A stretch of DNA of 26,403 nucleotides from Gymnopus androsaceus JB14 (lineage: Eukaryota > Basidiomycota > Agaricomycetes > Agaricales > Omphalotaceae), in contig ML770002.1 in NCBI GenBank assembly GCA_009733575.1, positions 1 to 26,403 of the forward strand, in the 5' to 3' direction. The notes beneath the pieces were generated by a model. The model did no database searches. It had not been told where the DNA came from and saw only the letters and a list, made by a program, of their open reading frames with translations. This document shows, one piece after another, positions 19,532-26,403 of the stretch. How positions within the stretch are numbered: the stretch's first letter is position 1; the number at the start of each line of letters is the position of its first letter. Position numbers and translations under genes: made by a program.

Positions 19532-19648
19532 TCAGGCTCCAGCCAATAGCAATGCGGCGCGCCAAGCAAGCGCCTTTCCGATTCGAAGTATAGGGTTGCG
19601 TAAGAAACCTCCGGAAGTAAAGCTTACGAATAGAAATAAGACGGAACA

Positions 19649-19676
19649 GTAACCAGTGACTGATGTGACTGGTTAC
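19649..19676. repeat. Inverted repeat GTAACCAGT / ACTGGTTAC
   Basis: Perfect 9-bp arms at 19649-19657 and 19668-19676 flank a 10-bp spacer between the Ish1-like promoter and the end of the next minus-strand gene. It may be a regulator site or a 3'-end hairpin. Confidence 0.45.
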
Positions 19677-19748
19677 GACACCCTTACGAGAGCTGATGCG
19701 CCTCAGCAATAATCCCGACGGATGCAGCGGACTCAATCGTGTTGCCCG

Positions 19749-20306
19749 TTAGGCCCCGTTCTTGATTGACCAACCGCCCGTGCAGCTCCGGTGCCCAGAA
19801 AAAAATGAAATGGAGGCAAAAAAGAAACCACGGGACACGGTTGAACGCGTCGCGTCGCGCCATGCACCATATGAGTTCAAAGGACCAACACATTGTCTGC
19901 GTCCAGCCCCATGCCTCGCGAGAAAGTGATAAAGAACGAGAGAGAGAGATAAACTTACTCGGACATAATTCTGGCACTGTCGGAGGAGACGATAGTCCCT
20001 TTTGTGGCAGCAAGAGGTAGAATGTAATCTTGTGTTATTGGAGCCATTTCCTTAGATGCCAATGGGACAGTAACTCGAGAAGAGGAAGACAGAGAGAGAG
20101 CAACAGCTGAAGCAATGATTGTAGACTCTAGAGTAGCTAACCATATTATAACTCAGCGTGGTCAACGCACCGCAAGGAGCATGTGCGGCAATCAAGATGT
20201 AGTAAAGGGTAACCGTGACAGTGAGCGTCTTGGACCCTGTCGGAATTGGTGGCGGAATTGAGCTGGAATGGAGCGTCTTATTCATGTACTGGAAAGTCTT
20301 TTTCAT
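19749..20306 (-). CDS. Unrecognised three-exon gene, about 143 residues
   Basis: Predicted minus-strand exons are 20306-20171, 20106-19959 and 19896-19749, with introns of 64 and 62 nt. All phases fit (136 + 148 + 148 nt), and donors (GTGCGT, GTAAGT) and acceptors (TTCAG, GCAG) are canonical. The product starts MKKTFQYMNKTLHSSS. It has a Pro-rich stretch (IPPPIPTG) and a hydrophobic segment (about 29-50, LTVTVTLYYILIAAHAP) that could span a membrane. The middle exon reads VPLASKEMAPITQDYILPL, and the tail is Ser/Gly/Phe-rich. I recognise no family. Intron 2 is CT-rich (a TC microsatellite). Because no homology supports it, the model rests only on splice-site and phase agreement; the last exon is the least certain. 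Confidence 0.35.
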
Positions 20307-20642
20307 TTTCCCCCCCACCAGAAAAAGTTTCGCAAGTCCTTCTGATGCGTGAAAAAGACCCTACAATCAAGCCTCGAAGACGCTACTGTCGATGACCTTA
20401 GACGCCTGATTCCATAAACACCATGAGGCGGTATAACCGTATAAGTACTTTATTTTGGCATGTGCTCTCCTCAGCGCCTGGCAATCTTGCAGTTCCTCGT
20501 TCTTCAGTTCTTCGACTCACTCTCTTCAAGTTGAACTTAAAATTATGCTAATCCTTACTCACAAACTTGCGAACACGAAGCAAAATGTTATATGATAATA
20601 AACGATGAAGAAAATATGTACTATTTGACCTCCCTCCTAGAG
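20307..20642 (-). other. Intergenic spacer, upstream of the 143-residue gene
   Basis: About 340 bp between the 143-residue gene and the end of the XPG-like gene, both on the minus strand. It contains a C-run (20311-20317) close to the first start codon and AT-rich sequence toward 20600. No other gene is seen. Confidence 0.45.
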
Positions 20643-20860
20643 CTACAAAACATCGTCAATGCTAGTGAGGTCAACCAAAGCAATGCGTCTTCGTTTGATA
20701 GGCCTAACCTCACTGTTTTCCATGTCATCGTCCTTGGATGTGTCGGAAACATTATCATCCTCGGCTATTTCACCCTGCCTAACCTCACTGATCTCTACGT
20801 CGTCAGATGTGTCGGAAACGTTATCATCAGTGCTGTCACCATCGGCTATTTCACCCTGGG
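20643..20860 (-). repeat. Internal duplication in the nuclease tail
   Basis: Two imperfect units encode GEIADGD-type then NVSDTS...SEVR and repeat as GEIAEDDNVSDTS...NSEVR. Both are very acidic and precede the basic PIKRRR. The two DNA units share CTAACCTCACTG and TGTCGGAAAC strings. Confidence 0.65.
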
Positions 20861-22591
20861 CTTTGAAGACGGTGAGTCGGCTGAGCCCCTATAACAGATG
20901 AAGGCAGCGTAAATATGGAAAGAGATGCGAAAATATGGAGAACACTACCTGCAAAGCTAGGGATGAGATGGTGTTGACCAGTAGCTGCAGCGATAATGAC
21001 AAATGGCACATATACATTGAGTCTGGTTTTCAACTGCTCTGGACGGGGAGCGTGAAGCAAAGTCAGTTCAATGAGGTGGGAAATGTCAAATGAAACTCGA
21101 ATGGTATCTCCGGGTTGTTTCGTGGTGATATTGGGGGGGTTATGACCGACAATCACTGCCTTGTTTGTAACGGCAAAGGGTCGCCCAGACCTGTCCTGGC
21201 GGAGTTCGTAACGCAGCGGTGCAAGAAGAGACCCAGTGGCACTATTATACAGAAGAAGATCCTGCGAAGGGTGTTAAATAGTAGGCCAGTATCGAAAAGT
21301 CCACATACCGAACAAAGTATCCTGATAATGACTCCCCGCCATAGTTTCTCATGGCATTTCTTCAGGAACCTCTCAGGCGACCACCCAATATGAGTCGTGC
21401 AAAAACTTGCAATCTCCCCCAAGTTATGTCCTTGCGGAAGCTGAACCGACCTATTCAAAACCTGCGCAGGGTCGGACCAGAATGCAGGTGGGTTCAAAAA
21501 CCAATCCAGGGCTTCTTCGGAAGGGAAATCCGAATCCAGAATGCTCTGAGCGAGAGCTGGTGCGCAGCGCTCCATCCGACCTTGATGATTATGCTTCAGC
21601 TCAGTGCTAATTTGTTTCTTTAGATTGTGGAACTGAAGGTAGTGCTTCCGCCCAGTAACTGAGCTGAAAACTTGTTTAAAATCAATAAGTGTGTCACCAA
21701 ACCCGCATTGAGCAATTGCGAGAGCTGTAGTGGGGCCAAAATTCTTTACACCCTTATCGAAGTCGTTTCCAGCTAAGAGTGAATATAAAATCAAACCGCC
21801 AGTGGTGAGTCCAAGAGTAGCTTTGATATCATCTGCATTGTAGATGTCGACAACGAGTCTTGAGTCACTGCATGCCTCACTGTTCAATATATAAGCACTT
21901 CTCCGACCGCATATTACACTTGGAATTACCCACGGGACGACTTTGAAAACGGATTGTGCTCCGAGGGGAAAGACATCGCTGTCCTTGGTGAGAACTGCGT
22001 CAATGACACCTAATTTGTTCATGACAGCAAGCTCTGCTTCTGCATCACCCAATGCCTGATGTGCTCGGTGAGACTTTTCCGGGAAAAAAAAGAAATTTAC
22101 CATTTGAACGGAAAAGCCAAAAGCTTTGACGAGGGCCTTGGATTTCTGGTAAAGAACCGGCTCTTTCTTAACAACTTTAATTCCTCGCTTCATGATGGCA
22201 CGAGCGTCACCATCATATACAAAAGTGCAGTGAGTTGGTCCATAGGAAAGTTGGCATAGGAAGCGATAGAGCTGGGTCAGTGTTGAATCAGATGCGGCAT
22301 GGTGTTGAAAGCGCCCCTGTCTGAACTGAACAGAACTGTATCCATCCAACAGAACGCTACAGTATGTTGCATAAGCATCTGAATTCATTGGCCATCAAGG
22401 CAACTCACCTCGCATCTATTCCCAAATGAAAGACCCTGTGCCCAGCGTAATTTGGCAGGAATCCGCGCTTAAGCGAATATTCGGCAAGATCCACCCGTTG
22501 AGGAACATCTTTCAAAATCTATCTAATAGTCAGTGTCAGTAGCAATAGCACAAAACATTAAACTTACTGGCCAAAGACCAGTGATACCCAT
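20643..22591 (-). CDS. XPG-I / PIN-like structure-specific nuclease (Rad2/GEN1-related)
   Basis: Minus-strand exons are 22591-22568, 22518-22409, 22356-22101, 22055-21309, 21261-20949 and a last exon from about 20860 to 20643, giving about 555 aa. The start is the classic MGITGLWP of the family. Metal-binding acidic residues are visible: D43 (GIDAS), D93 (VYDGD), E136/E138 (GDAEAEL), D155/D157 (TKDSD) and D228/D230 (AGNDFD). A GVKNFGPTTAL helix-hairpin segment follows, so the catalytic core looks complete. Then come a conserved agaric C-domain (IASFCTTHIGWSPERF, LKKCHEKLW) and an acidic tail ending PIKRRRIALVDLTSIDDVL. The acceptor of the last intron is uncertain: an AAG site at 20861 keeps the tail in frame, while the better TAG site gives a stop at 20851. 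Members cut flap or Holliday-junction DNA; expanded agaric paralogs are uncharacterised. Confidence 0.85.
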
Positions 22592-22804
22592 TGTCCGAAT
22601 AGAATATGAGGGAGAGTTGATATTAGTTGTCTCCGGCCAGCAAGAATGTCCATCCGTCGATCAAGTATTACCAAGAACAAAAAGTATATTTCAAAAAGTA
22701 TCAAGTACAAACAGACTATGCAGATGGAACGAACGCAGAAGATAGTGCGAGGGGAGGAAAGATGGAGTGGCCTGTGCATCAAAGCATACCGCGTTTGCAA
22801 CCCG
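22592..22804 (+). other. Spacer upstream of the nuclease gene
   Basis: About 210 bp carrying the putative promoter of the minus-strand nuclease gene and the degenerate end of the minus-strand H2B copy. No separate gene is recognised. Confidence 0.4.
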
Positions 22805-23545
22805 CAACCCTCTCCTTCACCTCGCCCTCGACGCTAACTGACCAAGCTGCCTCTCCAACCATGTAGCTGGTGCCGAAAACCCACATGGATGGAACGTCGA
22901 TACGAACGCACTAGCAACAGCCTCGGAAATGGCATGCTTGGCAGGGCCTGAACAACCATAGAGAGAGAGGGAAATGATACAGAAATGAGGTTGCAGTATA
23001 GATGAGAGCAGCCGTTTGCGAAAAAAGCCTAAGGAGAGCAGTGTTAGTAGACTCGCCGCGGCAATACAAAAAAGCCAACATACTAAAGGTGGCGGCCTTG
23101 GAGATGGCATGATTGTCGAGCTCTCCAGAAGAAATATACCGGTTTGAATTTCATGAGAAGATGGTCGACTTTTCGAGTACGTGGCAAGTTCTATGGATGA
23201 AAAAGAATTAGCGATGCCCAGTGGATGACAGTACAAAGACACGTACTAGAAGCCTCAGTAGCAATACGTTCAAAGATATCGTTGACGAAAGAGTTAAGAA
23301 TAGCCATCGCCTTGTTGGAGATACCAGTATCAGGGTGCACCTGCCTCAATACTAAAAAAACAATCAAAACGTGTCAGACGCGCCGACAACAAGAGACGAC
23401 GAGCTCACCTTTGTAGATGTAAGAGCTGTAGGTTTCCTTTCTGGCCTTCTTGCACTTCGTCTCGCTATTGGGTTCAGCGGAAGGTCAGGTTATTCAGGTT
23501 TGGCAGGAGTTGGGGTTTTAGAGGCGGTGGAGGCAGGTCGAAGAT
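22805..23545 (-). pseudogene. Degenerate histone H2B copy
   Basis: Minus-strand exons follow the H2B layout. A tail piece, ASTASKTPTPAKPE, is followed by a stop (about 23535-23490). [14 protein letters not shown] ends at 23409. A perfect 105-nt exon (23351-23247) encodes [18 protein letters not shown] and [14 protein letters not shown]. The next exon, from 23190, starts KLATYSK but has lost one base (AAAAGTCG for AAGAAGTCG) and goes out of frame. A last piece (about 22960-22805) resembles the LAKHAISE end (PAKHAISEAVAS). The stop in the tail, the frame loss and the altered C-terminus make a working H2B unlikely. It lies head-to-head with the copy at 24711. Confidence 0.75.
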
Positions 23546-24123
23546 GGTTTACGAGTCGCGGTGGAGATTGGGAGGAGATTGGGATGACTGAACGAATAAG
23601 AACGTTAGTGCGAGTTTTTTTTTTTAGGATGCAACTCGAGAACGGAAAAGAAATAATTGAAAAAATGGTGGCGAAATCGCTGCAGTGCCTCCGGCACCCC
23701 ATCTATTGTTGCCCACGAGGAGACATCGCCAGATGGGTCGATTTCACCGCGGAAGAGAGAGATGGAAAGGGCGGACGAGAACGGACTGAAACAGCGCAAA
23801 AAGAAAAATTATAAACATACCTTTTTTAGACGCTATATAACCTCTGAGTAATCGAATCGTAATAGATAATCTTGGACCGGAGGTTGAGTATGACGCAGAA
23901 GCGGAAAGCAGAGGTCGACGCGTTGAACGCGGCGGTTGAAAGGAAGCTGGGGGGAATTTGTTATAACGCAGGACGCGGAAGCAGAGGTCGAATGAACGTG
24001 GCGGTCGAAAAGAAGGTGGGGAATTCGTTTGGTGATCGTAATAGTAGTCCGAGATCAGAGAACGCGGTAGAAGTCGTAGAAGATGAAGGATGGCGGCTCG
24101 GAGCGTGAAGGTAGAAGGAGAGA
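23546..24123 (+). other. Spacer between the two H2B copies, with tandem repeats
   Basis: There is no recognisable gene here. Two GA-rich units of about 70 bp (about 23891-23966 and 23967-24036) share GCAGAGGTCGA, AACGYGGCGGT and GGTGGGGAATT-type strings. A T11 run lies near 23615. Confidence 0.5.
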
Positions 24124-24124
24124 T

Positions 24125-24199
24125 GAAGCGTGTGAACTTGACGGATTCTTGCTGCAGATGCCGTTCTGCAGCAAGAATCCGTCAAAGTTCACACGCTTC
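24125..24199. repeat. Long near-perfect hairpin (33/34-bp arms, 8-nt loop)
   Basis: The left arm, 24125-24157, begins GAAGCGTGTGAACTT. The right arm, 24166-24199, is its inverse with a single extra T as a bulge. The loop is ATGCCGTT. No other difference is present. It lies between the divergent H2B copies. Confidence 0.85.
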
Positions 24200-24677
24200 G
24201 TTGGCGCGCATTCAGCGCCAGTTCCAACCAGGCTTTCTGGAACGAGCCGCCAAACTTCCCAACCGTCTGCTGCTCCATCTGCCACAACGTCCAACTTGTC
24301 GTTGTCCAGACTTTACATCTGAAGCCGCCTCTGTCCCCGAGGAATCGTCTCTTCCTGTCAAACCTCCACTTCCTCCTCCATTGAGACTCTGTCTTCTGTT
24401 GCTTCGGTGATGGAGGCATCTATCACAGAATCTGCACCATCCTTGACGTCTTCTGCCATTATGGAAACACTGCTGGTCGAGGCAAAACTGCACCAGAGAC
24501 TGAGGTCAGGCGGAAGCTGAACCAGAATTGAGGTCGAGGTAGAAGCTGAATCAGAACCCGAGGTCGTGGTTGAGGAAGCTGTACCTCCACAAGAAGACGA
24601 TCTTGTTACAATTCGATGCGCCAACTCTTTAAATAATTGGCTGGTGTTCAACACTCGTCAATTTGCAGCTATCTAAC
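24200..24677 (+). pseudogene. Frameshifted acidic, Ser/Pro-rich coding remnant
   Basis: Coding-like segments sit in successive frames. They are a Ser/Thr-rich piece (QPSAAPSATTSNLSLS), EAASVPEESSLPVKPP, ETLSSVASVMEASITESAP, then Glu/Val repeats (EVEVEAESEPEVVVEEA) ending DDLVTIRCANSLNNW and a stop near 24677. Each frame change needs only one or two bases. DNA units of about 30 bp (GAGGTC..GAAGCTGAA) repeat at 24504-24590. I do not recognise a family. It could be a real low-complexity protein broken by indels or by sequence errors. Confidence 0.35.
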
Positions 24678-24710
24678 CCTCATACGGCTCTCTTAATTAT
24701 CTCTCCTTAG

Positions 24711-25231
24711 CCTGCATCTACTGCCTCTAAAGCACCTGCATCTACTGCCGGAAAGGCTCCAGACCAAGAAACTGCGACAAGAAGGCCAGAAAGAGAAACC
24801 TACAGCTCCTACATCTACAAAGGTATGTCCGCTACTGCTTGTTTGTCATTGCTGTCTCTGACGGTCGTCACCTCTCAGTCCTCAGACAGGTACACCCTGA
24901 TACTGGTATCTCCAACAAGGCCATGGCCATCCTCAACTCTTTCGTGAACGATATCTTTGAACGTATTGCTACTGAAGCATCTAGTGCGTTGAAGATTTGT
25001 CTCTCTGATCGTCGTTCTAACCACTTTTTGACAGAACTCGCTACGTACTCGAAGAAGTCAACTATCTCTTCACGAGAGATCCAGACCAGTGTTCGTCTCA
25101 TCCTCCCTGGTGAGCTCGCCAAGCATGCTATCTCAGAAGGAACCAAGTCGGTTACCAGTAAGCCTCGTTTCATGCTGTTCAAGTTTCAGTCGCTGACGAC
25201 TTGTTTAGAATTCTCTGCTGGCGCGAAATAG
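24711..25231 (+). CDS. H2B: Histone H2B with intact fold and shortened tail
   Basis: Exons 24711-24822, 24879-24983, 25035-25157 and 25209-25231 are phase-consistent and give 120 residues from the first visible codon. H2B pairs with H2A in the nucleosome. The fold is complete: [85 protein letters not shown], ending SAGAK. The tail starts [14 protein letters not shown] as in fungal H2B. Its lysine-rich half is reduced to [15 protein letters not shown] where the family has a long KK/KR patch. The acceptor before 24711 implies a first exon with Met and a few residues, which I could not find. The ATG near 24622 is out of place. It could be a tail-reduced variant or a copy that has lost its start. 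Confidence 0.75.
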
Positions 25232-25608
25232 TTTGGCATTTTGTATTATCGCTATTATTTTTATTGTATTTCCTTATTCCGTCTCTTTTTGTCAATCACA
25301 TGGATTTGTTGTAACTGCTCGTCCATACACGCTCTGAAGACTGAGGCCACTTTGTGACGAGCGTCGTGCAAGCTCACTTGACTGCAATGTTTAGTTTGCC
25401 TCGTTCGTGATAGATGGAATCACTTACATGTTTCATTTCATCAATAATATTTTTAACTCCCTCTATCAGCTTGACCTCGACGCCCACATTACAACCATAG
25501 TACATACTGCAACGCTAGCTCCTTACTCAATAAATGTTTCTGTGAATAGGGTCCTTTGTGCATGACTTATAAGGAGGAAAATCTCTTAACTCTCCTGCCC
25601 CACTATTC
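25232..25608 (+). other. Intergenic region downstream of H2B
   Basis: AT-rich with no gene recognised. Position 25544-25600 may hold the promoter of the next gene (a TATAAGGAGGAAAA string near 25568). Confidence 0.4.
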
Positions 25609-25623
25609 TTGCTTCCTCTGACC

Positions 25624-26403
25624 ATGGAAAAACACTCTTTAATATCTGCTCCATTTAACAGTGAAACTGCCCAGCGCTTCCCGGGCCTTCAGGAACGCTT
25701 TGAAGAGTTCAGAAAGCAGTCGTTTGATTTCCCAGATGAGGTGATGGATGATATGGATGGTGAACAGGAGACACTTGCTGTTCGAGAAGATACCGATGCT
25801 CTTGATGGCGATGTGGAAGGAGAAAAGTTCCTTGATGAAGAGGACTTAGTTAAGGAAGATGTTCAGATGTTTGACAGTACAGCGTCCAGCTCCGAGCCAA
25901 TTGCTCCAGCCTCCAGTATTCTAATCGACATGGACTCCTCTGGTTTGCGCGATGTATTGAAGGATGCATCAAAAGGTGTTAGCGAAGGCACTCATGGAGA
26001 TTATCAACGGTATGAATAATCATTTTTTTCATTCCTGTATCTTACTTTTTAATCCAGGCTCATGAATCAATGCGAGACCTTCCTTATAGCTCAGGGCCTC
26101 ATTGAAAGCACGGAGATTTCTTTACCGACAAGCCTCGAAGAGATGCGGCAGATATGATTGTTGCCTGGATCATGAACTCGTGAGTGCTTAATTTGGAAAA
26201 GTATATTATTATTATTAAGGTTTTACAGATGCGACTCGAAGAAACTTGATGGAGGCGACAAAGATCCCAATGAGATGCGAAATCGGTTACGGACATGCTC
26301 AGAAAATGCGAGCCGCTGCCACCTTTGGATTCGGCCGCATGTATGGTAAAGGTAGAGCACCGTGGCATGAGAGTGAGGTGACTGGAGAGATGGTTGGGAA
26401 TCC
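25624..26403 (+). pseudogene. Agaricomycete recombinase-like family gene, frameshifted, cut by window edge
   Basis: Exon 1 (25624 to about 26009) encodes an acidic N-terminus from MEKHSLISAPF, with LKDASKGVSEGTHGDYQR at its end. The donor is GTATGA. Exon 2 (about 26059-26180) reads LMNQCETFLIAQGLIE, then in a shifted frame HGDFFTDKP and ADMIVAWIMNS. Exon 3 (26229 on) reads CDSKKLDGGDKDPNEMR, then, after one surplus A in CGAAATCGG, GYGHAQKMRAAATFGFGRM and APWHESEVTGEMVGN. Two single-base shifts within 200 bp break the frame. The motif order (ASKGVS..T..DY.R, C..FL..QG, MI.AWIM, HAQKMRA, FGR, PWH, GNP) recalls a repetitive family in agaric genomes that I associate, without certainty, with the N-terminal region of tyrosine-recombinase-like (Crypton-type) proteins. 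Confidence 0.45.

Noticed and set aside
23371..23814. 147-codon plus-strand frame
   Set aside because: It runs antisense to the degenerate H2B and shows no recognised protein features.
1..26403. tRNA, rRNA or CRISPR loci
   Set aside because: No cloverleaf with A and B boxes, no conserved rRNA stretch and no regularly spaced short repeats were found by eye.

Overview
The window is nuclear DNA of a filamentous basidiomycete, almost certainly an agaricomycete. The evidence is genes with many short introns (about 45-65 nt, GT-AG, phase-consistent), a basidiomycete-type alcohol/methanol oxidase with 18 exons, an agaric-type XPG/PIN-like nuclease, an Ish1-repeat protein, histone H2B genes with introns, and several non-autonomous DNA transposons. 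No rRNA, tRNA or CRISPR is visible.

Region 1 (1-13966) is a tandem array of alcohol oxidase (AOX, GMC superfamily, CAZy AA3_3) genes. Copy A (1-1580) is the 3' half of a gene cut by the window edge. Copy B (about 2736-5683) has all 18 exons but a stop-creating indel pair in exon 3. Copy C (about 6762-8027) is an internally deleted chimera that joins exon 6 to exon 16. Copy D (10955-13966) is the only one open from start to stop: 18 exons and 613 residues with all phases agreeing. A relic of the last exon (copy E) lies at about 14640-14720. The 5' halves of B and C and their promoters form a 1.55-kb duplication. The two copies differ almost only by single-base indels, which suggests unpolished consensus errors as much as real decay.

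Within the array are two copies of a small secreted-peptide gene. One at 8800-9094 has a signal peptide and a repeat ending in Lys-Arg; a headless one lies at 15431-15607. Each repeat (pattern QYSxxTSxGGSxEWAKR) has its own exon, so this looks like a KEX2-processed repeat peptide family. Each copy sits about 0.7-0.8 kb downstream of an AOX last exon, so AOX and peptide appear to have duplicated as one module. This is the best candidate here for an undescribed system.

Region 2 (14860-17650) is gene-poor. It is dominated by a 1.8-kb element with 26-bp terminal inverted repeats and an exact 8-bp target duplication (hAT-like), which contains a nested 345-bp MITE flanked by TA. A short SINE-like insertion with 14-bp direct repeats lies upstream of copy D.

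Region 3 (17816-22591, minus strand) carries three genes: an Ish1-repeat stress/nuclear-envelope protein with a CRE-like promoter site, an unrecognised three-exon gene, and an XPG-I/PIN-like structure-specific nuclease with an acidic, NLS-bearing tail.

Region 4 (22800-26403) has two head-to-head histone H2B copies. The minus-strand copy is degenerate; the plus-strand copy has an intact histone fold but a shortened tail. They flank a repeat-rich spacer with a 33/34-bp hairpin and a frameshifted acidic low-complexity reading frame. The window ends inside a frameshifted gene of an agaricomycete family that I tentatively link to tyrosine-recombinase-like elements.
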